Assembly (NCBI GenBank): GCA_002794775.1 | Contig: NBAY01000003.1 | Location: 558,001 to 622,000, forward strand | DNA length: 64,000 nucleotides | Direction: 5' to 3' | From: Porodaedalea pini | Lineage: Eukaryota > Basidiomycota > Agaricomycetes > Hymenochaetales > Hymenochaetaceae | In this document: one piece after another, positions 1 through 9,084 of the stretch | How the letters are laid out: the number at the start of each line of letters is the position of its first letter | Numbering within the stretch: the first letter of the stretch is position 1 | Translations under genes and position numbers: made by a program | The notes under the pieces: generated by a model | What the model was told of the DNA's origin: nothing | Database searches by the model: none | What the model saw: the letters and a program-made list of their open reading frames with translations, nothing else

Positions 1-800
1 CATCAATAGAAGGCACCTCGCTGGCTATAGGAGAAGATGTCGAGGACCCTGGAATAGACGAGCTCGTAGGAAGGATGATGGACGAAGAAGGATTCAGAGC
101 CGGGATGTCGCTCGTCTCGATGCTATTGGACAAGTTCAGTGTGAGGTTTCCCGAGTCGAGGTGCAGCTCCAAAGTCACGTCTGGAGAAGTCGACATAGGA
201 TTGGCAACCCCCAACGCCCATATCGCGCTCTGAGCGACCGTATCGTCCTTGGGAACGGTGAATGCGAGGTTCTGTGAGGTGGTGGGTGAAAGCTGACAAG
301 TCGTACGTCAGAAATAGAACTATCTCAGCCATTAATATAATACTTACATCAATTAAAGGGCTGTATAGTGTCGCTATGCGGGGCGGATTTGGATCTGGGT
401 TCGGTTCGACTAATCCTGTGGCAGTCCTCTGCGAAAGCGTTACACTTCCGTCAGAGTTTGGCCACATAATGACCATTTTCGCGTCTGCCATCTGAGTTCC
501 AAACCCCCTGGAAGTGGCCCCAACGTGAGACGTCCTCTTGAATAGATGTAATAGAACGATACGCACATGGCTATCCATCCCAGCTGGTTTAAAGCAGTCA
601 ATTGATCTAAAGGCAGCCTCCTTAGTATTGGTTGACTCGTATAAGAGAGCGAGTGACTCACAAGTGACCGTACTAGAATTTACAAAGGCAGTCACACACA
701 TTAATTCACTGCAGAAGTTGTCGCCTTGTACACTATCTGCTAGAGACGGGCGAATAAAAGAGAGACAGAAAAAAATGACAATAGGCGGACGTAAGAACAT
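1..800 (-). CDS. DOMON-domain secreted protein (CDH cytochrome-like), partial
   Basis: The start at 800 opens a hydrophobic signal peptide (FFCLSFIRPSLA) followed by a Cys-containing mature N-terminus. Four exons can be joined in frame: 662-800, 567-606, 348-507 and 1-292, with GT-AG introns of about 55-60 nt. The joined product contains GWIAMGFGTQM and MVIMWPNSDGSVTLSQRTA, which are hallmarks of the DOMON/cellobiose-dehydrogenase cytochrome fold. The Met in the first motif is the usual haem ligand. The last visible exon ends in a Ser/Pro/Thr-rich linker, so the C-terminus lies beyond the left edge. It could be a stand-alone DOMON protein or the N-terminus of a cytochrome b561 fusion. The family call is secure; the full architecture is unknown. 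Confidence 0.8.
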
Positions 801-1580
801 GACTGGGCATTAAGGAGATATAGATCAGAGAAAGTAAGAGAGAAAGGTCGGATTCTCCTTGATTGCGGTCAGGCAAGGCGCATTCTTCCAACGGGGCGGT
901 TGTCCCAGCGCGTGCAGCTGAGGATGGCAGCTTTTATAACAAAGACCGAGTCTTGAGAACACGGCGTATCAGTTTGTCAACCAAGAATGCTAATTTCGCA
1001 TGCGGGGCTGTGGGCGGCGCTTGTCAGATTATGCGAGAGAAGCGCAAAGACAGCGCAAGATGTCCTGGAGAAGAAAAAGGGCGCGCGCCGTGCGTCGGGG
1101 TGAGTGCTAAGATCAACGAGTTTGGTTCCACGGTCGAGGTCAGTGCCCAATAGCACCTCCCATAACTGTTCTCAGACTTCCCATGGTACAGCTTCTCACC
1201 CACGATAATCAAGAGCACAGTCTGTTTCATGTCACTTGAGCCAAGGTAAGCTTATGAAAGTACTTGTTATGGAGGAGGTCAAGCGCTGATTGCTGTCGAC
1301 GCATGCGGTCACGGTGGCATTTCCCTGGTGGTAAAGATCGACGCGATACGCGTCGCGTCGCGGAAGCAAGCCAGAACCCAGAGCGGATTGCACTCAGGAA
1401 ACTTCAAGACGCATGTGACGTTCACAATGAAGTGCTAACAGAAGGATCATGTAAGAGCCAATGCATGCGATTTTATTTTTCTACTTGCACAATTCTAACG
1501 TGACAATTCTGAACGTACACACAATCCCAAAGTACTCGCACATCCTCCAAGGAATGAGGTGCTGTTATTTTGTTCAGCCT
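801..1580. other. Intergenic region, no gene seen
   Basis: This 0.78-kb stretch lies upstream of the DOMON gene and downstream of the nucleoside diphosphate kinase. The open frames here are short, lack splice-compatible continuations and have no recognisable domain. It should contain the DOMON promoter. Confidence 0.5.
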
Positions 1581-2281
1581 TTACTCGAAGATCAAATCCT
1601 CAGCGACGTTCTTGTACTGGATGAGGCCCTCAGGGAACCAACTGAAAGCATAATTATTAGTATTCGAAGCGCATACACGTGAGGTACATATCAACTCACA
1701 GAGCAATCTCCTTCTTGGCGCTGTCGACAGAGTCGGAGCCGTGGCAGATGTTACGGCCGACGGCGAGAGCGTAGTCACCACGGATGGTGCCTATAAATAA
1801 TAATAATAATCGCTCAGCCCTTTTTCGATTAAATAGTGGTAAATTGTAACCACTAACCCGGGGACGACGCGAGAGGGTTCGTCGCGCCGAGCATCGCACG
1901 ACCAGTCTTAACAGCGTCAAGACCTTCCCAGACCATGGCAACAACAGGACCGGCAGCCATGTACTTGATCAGACCAGGGAAGAAAGGCTTGCCCTTAAGA
2001 TCCTCGTAGTCTACATTCATCGATCTCGATCACGACTGGGAAAGAATGCATATTGCATAGCAGACTCACGCTTCTCGAGGTGGTCAGGCTTCGCGTGGAC
2101 CATCTTAAGCGCAACGAGTTTGAAGCCGCGCTGCTCGAAACGAGCGATGATGGGGCCGACGAGGTTGCGCTGGACGCCGTCCGGCTGTGTGCGCGTGTAC
2201 GCGTTAGCAACAACACACAAAGGTGAGGACGCAACGGCTGGCCACCTTAATCATGATGTAGGTCTGCTCAGTTCTCGACAT
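1581..2281 (-). CDS. YNK1: Nucleoside diphosphate kinase
   Basis: It transfers the gamma-phosphate between nucleoside triphosphates and diphosphates through a phosphohistidine. Five exons (2246-2281, 2070-2184, 1858-2010, 1700-1790, 1581-1641) join in frame to a protein of about 150 residues, the usual family length. Visible family motifs are [19 protein letters not shown], the KPFFPGL loop, [15 protein letters not shown] and the active-site segment RNICHGSDS with the catalytic His. The C-terminus ends in a WFPEGL-containing tail as in other eukaryotic NDKs. The start at 2281 is the first Met before the YIMIKPDG core. It is divergent from QCR7 with only about 0.2 kb between starts. Confidence 0.95.
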
Positions 2282-2488
2282 GGCGTATGAAGGATTGCAA
2301 GGAGAGATGAGGAGTGCAGAGAGAAGAAGAAAGAGTTGCAGTAGTGAAAGCAGGATGGCTGATTTTATCGGTCCGTCGCGTGGCAATCGACCGAAAGCGG
2401 TTATATAATTGACCAAACAAAGACAAACCGGCTTCACCCATTTGCTCACCAGTCTCGCAAGCGTTTCCAACTCATTCGACTGTGCAAA
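2282..2488. promoter_or_regulatory. Shared divergent promoter of NDK and QCR7
   Basis: The 207 bp between two divergent start codons must hold both promoters and both 5' leaders. Pyrimidine-rich tracts precede each start. No specific factor site is claimed. Confidence 0.5.
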
Positions 2489-3072
2489 ATGACTATCTTC
2501 GGTCCCCTGGGTCTGTCGTTCGCACCCCAAATACGAAAGTCGCGCACACTCTACCGTTGGCTCAAGCCATTCTCGGACTGGTACGCGCAGGTCGCTGGCT
2601 ACAGACAGATGGGTCTCAAGTACGACGACCTCCGTGAGTGCGGCACCGGCCCTCCGACTCATCCCTTGCGTCGTAATGTCTAAATACCCTTGCCCTTAAT
2701 CTTTCAGTTGTTGAAGAGCGTGACGATGTGCAGAGGGTAAGCCGATGGTTTCTAGGGTTGTTTTCACGCATTGTTGACGAGCTCTCTTAGGCCCTTAGCC
2801 GTTTGTCTGAACGCGAGTCTTACGACCGCATCTACCGCTTCCGCGTCGCCTCGCAAGCTAGCGTCCAGCACCGGAACCTTCCAAAGGAGCAATGGGTTAA
2901 GCCCGAGGAGGTACGTTGCTTTTCATTCGTGTTTTCTGCACAGGATTGCATCTGACTTGACTCGAATGCTTTCTAGGACACGCGCTACCTCAAACCCTAC
3001 GTTGAGGAAGCCTGGAAGGAGGACTTGGAGAGGGCCAAATGGGACAATGTCCAGGTCCAGAGGAAGCGGTAA
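2489..3072 (+). CDS. QCR7: Cytochrome b-c1 complex subunit 7
   Basis: This is a matrix-side subunit of ubiquinol-cytochrome c reductase (complex III) that contacts cytochrome b. Exons 2489-2633, 2708-2736, 2791-2910 and 2977-3072 join in frame to about 129 residues, the normal QCR7 size. Family features are the N-terminal helix leading to a GLKYDDLL segment, [18 protein letters not shown], then [19 protein letters not shown], and a C-terminal acidic/basic helix ending in QRKR. Intron 3 begins GTACGT and intron 4 ends TTCTAG. The start is the first Met after the divergent promoter. Nothing unusual was seen. Confidence 0.93.
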
Positions 3073-3292
3073 ATATGGTCAAACCCTCAGTCAGTAGATG
3101 AGGCTGTCTTCGCGAGCCTAGCTTCGAATATCATCACACAAGCTCTTTGTTGAATTGATCTGGATAATGTGATAGCAAAGTGGCTTTCAAGGGAGAATAA
3201 ACATTACATTCGCAATCTCTAATATAAAATGGAATATGAAGTACACTTGGGAAGAAACCGAAGGGTCATTGCACGCAGCTTCCCCTCGAAAA

Positions 3293-3717
3293 CTATGTAG
3301 ACTGAAAAGAAAAGGCACATCATACGAAATCACCCAAACAAAAGAGCCACAATTCGTAGAGCAATACAAAATCAGCTATACGGCGGACTGGAGCATATTA
3401 TCGAACTCACCAAAGGCACGCATGTTATTTGCTTTCTGATGCAGTTCGAGCATGCCCCTCCTCTCTCGGCACTATCGCACTAACAAAACAGTTGGTCAGT
3501 TCATATATCGTCCACCGCACCGCAAGCCAGAAGCAACACATACCTTAAGCTTCTTCTCCTTGCAGTTTACGCAGGCTCGACCACGAGTGACTTTGCCTCC
3601 ATTATTCTCAATTTGTTGAGGGGTCCAGTTTTTGAAATCGTGTGAGGATTGCATTGTTGGATTGGTGCGTATCGGAGTAAAATTGTCGAGTGGGTTCGTT
3701 GTGCATTTTGAGGACAT
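3293..3717 (-). CDS. Very small stand-alone Zn(2)-Cys(6) protein
   Basis: Exon 3544-3717 ends within a Cys cluster. Intron 3480-3543 (GTATGT...TTAG) joins it to exon 3411-3479, giving a complete C-x2-C-x6-C-x8-C-x2-C-x6-C zinc binuclear cluster (from ACVNCKEKKLKC to ITC), the Gal4-type fungal DNA-binding motif. A further intron (3302-3410) leads to a two-codon exon and stop at 3293, predicting about 83 residues. An upstream in-frame Met (3783) exists but lies in less protein-like sequence. There is no room for the usual dimerisation coiled coil or the large fungal transcription-factor domain. It could be a truncated regulator, a stand-alone DNA-binding protein, or part of a longer gene if the last intron is wrong. 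Confidence 0.55.
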
Positions 3718-3928
3718 GCTGGGAGCGACTATATACTCCAGCCGAAATCCGGAAACTGTCTGAAGAGGACATAGCCTGACCATGTACTAGAAAAAAATGG
3801 CATCACTTGCGGAGGGGAGCCAATACTTGGTAACGCCGAGATCCTATCACGACTGAGCTGAGGCGGTAGCCAAAGCGCGTATTTTCCAGTGGAGAATGCA
3901 GTCAGAACTTTACGCCACCAGCTGCGCG

Positions 3929-4541
3929 TCAAGAGCAACAGAAAGCACGGGATCTATCGAGATGCCCGTTTCCGAGAAGCCGTGTCGGGAATTCCTCAAT
4001 ATGGTATTTGGCTTCTATGACATCGTGCGGACGCAGCGTGTGCCAAGGGTTGCTCTCGCTGGGGTCATTGTAAGGATCGGGCTTCGAGCAACGTCCGCCG
4101 AAATTAGACAAGGCGATAGCTCGAAAAGTACTCCGGTCGTCCGTCAAGTCATTCATCAGCGCAGCATTGGCGCATTTTGTTTGGTAACACGATCATAAAT
4201 GTCCGAGTTGATCGTGCCCACAGGCCACGAACCTGCAAGGCTTTACTTCAGAATCTCTGGAAATATCCATTTCGACTACGCAGACTTAAGTTTTGACTCA
4301 CTACATGTAGGCGATGCCCATACATGCGAATTCGGTTTCACTATAGGCCGCGCGGAAGGAAATTTGACTCTTCCCTAGTAGTTCAGGGTGTAGGTGGAAA
4401 CTCGCTCGTAGAGAGTCGCCGATACAGAGAATATTAGGCCGGAGACCAAACAGGTGGACTCGTCCAAAATTGAAGTTTGACTCAGAGAATACAACAGAAG
4501 TTTCGGAGTGGACTCCGAGGACACGATGGAGAGCGCTCTAG
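3929..4541 (-). pseudogene. Unresolved coding-like stretch, possibly a decayed gene
   Basis: Two protein-like minus-strand segments are visible. Positions about 4304-4537 read through motifs such as LFGLRPNILCIGDS and end at an in-frame TAG. Positions 3929-4190 contain FRAIALSNFGGRC and PWHTLRPHDVIEAKYHIEEF. A GT-AG intron between them (about 4230-4303) keeps the frame, but a TGA remains early in the second segment. No start was found before the LINE insertion at 4822. I do not recognise the family. It may be a pseudogene, or a real gene whose introns I have not resolved. Confidence 0.3.
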
Positions 4542-4810
4542 CCATCAGCTGAAAGCAACCCCCAGCGCAGAGTCGGCTTGTTACATGGCTGGATGGTGTT
4601 GCGTTTCCATTGAATCAGCAAGCTGAGCCACTGTTTGTCGATCTTACTGACGGCCGCTGTTGTTTTATACAGGTGATGTCGGCGTTGAAAAGAAGTTTAC
4701 GTTCTGATATCTCGAAAAGCGTGTAGGCAACCAAGGATCAACAGCTGTGTGTTGTGGGCGCCCTGGCGCCAGCGTACTACATAGTAGAAGGCAGTCGCAG
4801 AAAAGACGCG

Positions 4811-4821
4811 TCGCGAGTCAC
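4811..4821. repeat. Left target-site duplication of the LINE (TCGCGAGTCAC)
   Basis: The 11-mer TCGCGAGTCAC ends 67 nt before the ORF1 start. An identical copy (17271-17281) sits directly after the LINE 3' UTR. Flanking bases differ on both sides. Confidence 0.8.
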
Positions 4822-4888
4822 TTAACCTCCTACCACCATCACTGATCGTGGGAAAAGACTTAGCTTTCTGCAATTTCTGTCTCTATCG

Positions 4889-7132
4889 ATGGTTCCGCCC
4901 CCCAACCCGAAGCCATCTACTCTTCATAGAGTCAAATCGCTTAGGTCCTTAGGCAACATCAAGGATCCGACTAAATGCGACGAGTGTAAATACGAACTCC
5001 CATTTCACAGTCGCTCGTGTGTCTCTGGCGCGGCGAAACTCTGCACTCAGTGTGGACGCGACTCAACATACAACCACAACGCATCCGTATGCGAAGTGGC
5101 AAAGAACAATCAAGTCAACTGGTCACCCGACATCGAAGCGGACCAGCACGCCGCCGCTCTGCGCAAACAGGGAGACCTCCCTCCCACCCCCGACATCCTC
5201 TCCCAGTCCAGCCTCAAACGATCTCCATCCGAGGAGGAACACCACGGACGTGAAGCCCCAGGCAACCCCGCTACGATCGGCCATATCCCAGACGATAAAG
5301 ATGCAATGGACGCTGACGACGACTTATACGTCGACAGCAAACCCCCCCAACTCGACAACGATGAGGAGGATCCGGACATCGCCGGTGAAGATCCGGCCAT
5401 CGCCGAAGAAGTCAACAGAAAGTCACGAGAGTTGGCTGAGAAGTCGGTTCACGAACTCCGTGCCCTTATTAACCAAGAGACTTGGGCGTCCTCGATGCCC
5501 TTCTACGACGATCCAGCCATGATGGGCCGATATATGGCTAGCATCGCGTCATCCCTTTGCTTCTGGATAAATCGATCCAACACGTTTGACGACGAGACAG
5601 CTCGTGAAAATTATGCTAACTCTTCTCTCAATCAGTTTCAAACTACCTTCAAAATTCACGCTCCTTATTGCAAAAATGTTTTTGACAATATTTATCGCAG
5701 CCCTCAAGACATCCGAGAGGAACAGATCTCTGACGAGCTCGCATCCATGTCGCGTTCCATTTCTTTGCTTGTATCTATGGTTTCCACCCTTTCAGAGAAA
5801 ACTAACAAATTGGAAAAACAGGCACAAAACCCCACTAAACCCAAAGTCGCTTTTTCATCTAACGTTTCTACAGCTCCGAAAATCCTGCCAGACCCTCTCG
5901 GCGCCAACTTCATTCACGACCCGCGCTTTCCCCCACCTCCCCCTGTTGTAAAGCGTCGTGTTCCCGCCCCCAAAGGCGGACGCACTAACTACGCCGCAGC
6001 TATGGCCAACACCCGTATCCCAGGGTCTGGCTTCCGCATGGACACCCAGGGAACCATTCACGCACCGGATGGTTACATGCATTCAGAACACAACGCCCCT
6101 CGACCCGGCCTCTCCACGGCTATTTATACACCACCTGTCCAGTCCGTCGGCACAGATAAGGATGGGTATACCACTGTTACATACGCTAGGGCTGCTCAGA
6201 AAAAGCCCAAGCAAGTCCCTACCAAAGTCACCACTGTCTCCGCAGACCACCCGGACGGAGAGATTATTACCAAACCTATGGATCGGGCTAACGGCTCGGT
6301 CAATACTCGTGTTCGCAATGTCAAACGCATTTACTTCTCCCTTCCCGATAACCTTGCTGTCCGCCCTCTCCCTAACTCCATTAAGAACACCGTCCGCGCC
6401 GGACTTAAAGGTTCTGCAGAGTTCAAACACCTCGTTATTCTTAACGTCGAATACACGTCCAACGGCAATCTTTGTATTTCCTTCACTAATATTCGCCCGG
6501 ACTTTGACTCCACTTTTTTCTCTCTCTCTTCGCTCCTTAACCGCGTCATTAACATTAACGGCGCCAAAGTTTTCACCCCCTCTCCCCAGTTCAAGCTCGT
6601 TCTACCGGCGGTGCCAGTTTTCGACAAACATACCAACGTTCTTTATTCTGAACGCGACCTTGTTGAGGAACTATCCTCTCTCCCCCAATTCGAGGGACAG
6701 GAATTTCTGTACCCCCCTCGGTTCATGGCGTCCATCGAACGCCTCAACACTCTCGATTATTGCAACGTCTCGATCATTTTGAAAGACACTAACCGCTTAT
6801 CATTTGATCACTTTTTCCTCCAGAATAACCGCAATGTCCCTATCTTCGGTGTCATCCGACGCCTTGAAGAGATGCGGGCCCGCCCAACTATTTCCCAATG
6901 CGATAATTGCCACCGCTTGGGACATTCCTCCGTCAAATGTCGTTCAGTAGCCCGGTGTGCTATCTGTTCGGAACCCCATCGTACTGCAGTACACGTCGCC
7001 AGATGCGCCCCATGCACGGCCTCCAACAACCTCGCGTGCCAACATTTCGCGCACTGCATCAATTGTCAAGGCGACCATAACTCCAGGTCTTCCACCTGTC
7101 CAGCACGTCGCAACTACAGGCCTCCCTTCTAA
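4889..7132 (+). CDS. LINE ORF1 (Gag-like, zinc-knuckle protein)
   Basis: This is a 747-residue intact frame. The N-terminal part has CxxC pairs (KCDECKYEL, LCTQCGRDS) and acidic low-complexity stretches. The middle is Pro-rich with an RNA-binding-like region. The C-terminal ~80 residues hold a series of CCHC-type knuckles, for example CDNCHRLGHSSVKC and CINCQGDHNSRSSTC. This is the architecture of LINE ORF1 nucleic-acid chaperones, which coat element RNA. The stop TAA is followed directly by the ORF2 ATG (TAAATG), suggesting coupled termination-reinitiation. The start at 4889 is the first ATG after the presumed 5' end. Confidence 0.88.
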   Translation: MVPPPNPKPSTLHRVKSLRSLGNIKDPTKCDECKYELPFHSRSCVSGAAKLCTQCGRDSTYNHNASVCEVAKNNQVNWSPDIEADQHAAALRKQGDLPPTPDILSQSSLKRSPSEEEHHGREAPGNPATIGHIPDDKDAMDADDDLYVDSKPPQLDNDEEDPDIAGEDPAIAEEVNRKSRELAEKSVHELRALINQETWASSMPFYDDPAMMGRYMASIASSLCFWINRSNTFDDETARENYANSSLNQFQTTFKIHAPYCKNVFDNIYRSPQDIREEQISDELASMSRSISLLVSMVSTLSEKTNKLEKQAQNPTKPKVAFSSNVSTAPKILPDPLGANFIHDPRFPPPPPVVKRRVPAPKGGRTNYAAAMANTRIPGSGFRMDTQGTIHAPDGYMHSEHNAPRPGLSTAIYTPPVQSVGTDKDGYTTVTYARAAQKKPKQVPTKVTTVSADHPDGEIITKPMDRANGSVNTRVRNVKRIYFSLPDNLAVRPLPNSIKNTVRAGLKGSAEFKHLVILNVEYTSNGNLCISFTNIRPDFDSTFFSLSSLLNRVININGAKVFTPSPQFKLVLPAVPVFDKHTNVLYSERDLVEELSSLPQFEGQEFLYPPRFMASIERLNTLDYCNVSIILKDTNRLSFDHFFLQNNRNVPIFGVIRRLEEMRARPTISQCDNCHRLGHSSVKCRSVARCAICSEPHRTAVHVARCAPCTASNNLACQHFAHCINCQGDHNSRSSTCPARRNYRPPF

Positions 7133-8010
7133 ATGACCACAACCATTTCTATTCTTTCTCTTAACGTTCGTCTCTCCGAACCTACAACTGACCTTCTTTT
7201 TAAGTCTCTCTTTCAACGCGGCAACCTTTGCCCCGACATTCTTTGTTTACAGGAAATCCCCACTATCACCACTATTGTCCCTTCTAAAACTTCACCATCG
7301 GGTGAAAAACATTTTGATACCCGAAATTCAGACCCTTTTATTTGCGTTCTTCCTCCTCAATTTACTTCAATTCGCCCTAGCTGCACGACTTTTGTCCACC
7401 CGCGCATATCTCACCTCTTCAGCTCCCAGCCGCATCTTTCCCGTCCCAATTGCCAAGTTACCATCAGCATTGATCGCAGCCCATCGCTTCCCCCTCTCTA
7501 CATTTGGAACATTTACAGCTCCCCTAGTTCCCATTCTTTTGAAGACCCTTTCCCTACCCCTTCTTCTGCTGACACCCATATTTTTGTGGGCGACTTTAAT
7601 CGACATTCTGCACTTTGGTCTGATTCCCACCTTTCTCGTTATTTCAATTCCGCTGAACCTTTTCTTCAATGGCTTGATAATTTCTCTTTAACAGTCGCTA
7701 ACCCCCCGACTGTACCCACTTTCCTGCATCCTCAAGGATCTTCAACCCTTGACCTTGTCATTAGCTCCCCAGACATTTTTCCCTTCATCAATCAGTCCCT
7801 CCTTATCGGCGACCCTTCATTCCAATTTCATTCGGATCATCTCCCACTTATATTTAACATACCCACCACATTCATTCCCCCCCCAGATACCCCGCCTCTC
7901 CGACTCGTTCGTAAACACGACATCCCTTCTTTAATTTCTGAATTCCGCAATTCCCATTTATTTTCATTTACCACTTCAGATATTCAACTTCCGGCGCACC
8001 TTGATGCCAA

Positions 8011-8015
8011 GTTAC
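8011..8015. repeat. Left 5-bp target duplication (GTTAC) of the chromovirus
   Basis: GTTAC immediately precedes the 5' LTR and recurs at 14153-14157 right after the 3' LTR, as expected for Ty3/Gypsy integration. Confidence 0.9.
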
Positions 8016-8201
8016 TGTTAGAACTCGAACCTTCGCCTTTTCCTTTATTTTCCCTTTACCATTTCTTTCCTTTTAACCGATCCTTTTTCATTATAATTAA
8101 TCATCTTTCCAATCACTTCCCACACTCCCTTCATATAACCTTCATTCGTTCCATTCCCACTCATTATGTAATGTTAGGTAGTATAGTCTCACGGTCGTCG
8201 C

Positions 8202-8208
8202 TATATAA
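8202..8208 (+). promoter_or_regulatory. TATA box of the LTR promoter
   Basis: TATATAA lies 33 nt upstream of position 8235, where the 11-mer complementary to the primer-binding site begins. The spacing fits a transcription start at about 8235. The same box recurs in the 3' LTR. Confidence 0.65.
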
Positions 8209-8234
8209 GGTCTCAGGAATCGCATGAACTCCTT

Positions 8235-8245
8235 GTTCTGCTTTT
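8235..8245 (+). promoter_or_regulatory. Predicted RNA 5' end, self-primer sequence
   Basis: GTTCTGCTTTT is the exact reverse complement of AAAAGCAGAAC at 8376-8386. Its position at TATA+33 makes it the likely first 11 nt of the element RNA. That is the arrangement of Tf1-type self-priming retrotransposons. Confidence 0.6.
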
Positions 8246-8375
8246 CCTCTTACCTCCGCGACGACCTAGCCTGAGTAAGCGTGTCCCGAGTCTACGCTCG
8301 AGTATAGCACGTCCCAGACGACTGTCAGCCGAGGCCTGCCCAGTCCGAGTAATCTCCCGGGCTCCCGCCTAACAT

Positions 8376-8386
8376 AAAAGCAGAAC
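8376..8386 (+). other. Primer-binding site (self-priming type)
   Basis: AAAAGCAGAAC starts one base after the 5' LTR. It pairs perfectly over 11 nt with 8235-8245. I saw no match to the initiator-tRNA-type site (TGGTA...) used by many other Ty3/Gypsy elements. Confidence 0.65.
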
Positions 8387-9084
8387 CTCACCCAGGCTCA
8401 TCCCCAGCGTACGTCGTCGCTGTCGACTCGCCTTCACTCAGTCTAGAGGAGCGCTCCCCTCGACGGACTTGACGTGTAAACCCCCTAAACGACAACCCTC
8501 AACCCTGCCCGGACGTTTTTGGACGTTTGTGTATTACATAATTATATCAACCGACATTTCCCGACCCTGGCTTTACGAGTTAGCCTCTGGTGGAGCACGC
8601 ACCTAACGTGGACGTGGGTAACAAGACGAGTTCAAACCTCGACGACAATCTCGTTTGTAATCTCGCTCGGATCCTACCGCCTCGTCATCAACTTCGCTGA
8701 CGAACCCGCTCAACGTTGGCGTAACCCCGGATCGAACGCGCAACCGATCCCTGTTCCTCCGCCGACGTCAAGATAGATCTCACCGACGAACAGCAACGGG
8801 CCCTTCCTGCTTCAGCCCGTTGGGATCCAGACCGACCAGGCTACGTCGCGACCAATAATAGCGGCGTCACTCACGACATCTGGTGGAGTGAAATCCGGCG
8901 CAGCTGGTATTCATCAGACGAACGAGGGAGGAGAGCAAGGTGGCCCCCAGCCGCTCCGTCGTCACCTGCACCGTCAACGTCTACGGTCAACCTACCACCG
9001 ACCCCGGGTCCTTACCGCGAAACCAACAGAGACCCCTCACCGCCGACTCCTCCAGAACCTTCGACACCCGCACCCGAACCTGCG
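8387..9084 (+). other. Chromovirus leader with an ATG-less open frame
   Basis: This 0.7-kb leader precedes the first gag ATG. The gag frame is open upstream of 9085 back to about 8725 without an ATG. It reads protein-like (DIWWSEIRRSWYSSDERG, then a Pro/Ser/Thr-rich run). Translation may start at a non-ATG codon or after splicing, or the upstream part may be a relic. Confidence 0.5.

Larger units (their letters stand above)
8016..8374 (+). repeat. 5' LTR
   Basis: 359 bp, TGTTA...TAACA. The first part (to about 8234) would be U3 and contains a TATA box at 8202-8208. R/U5 follows from about 8235. Identical to the 3' LTR except for one C/T difference. Confidence 0.95.

Noticed and set aside
863..1503. 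Open frames of 79-96 codons on the plus strand
   Set aside because: No motif and no splice-supported extension; the composition fits intergenic sequence.
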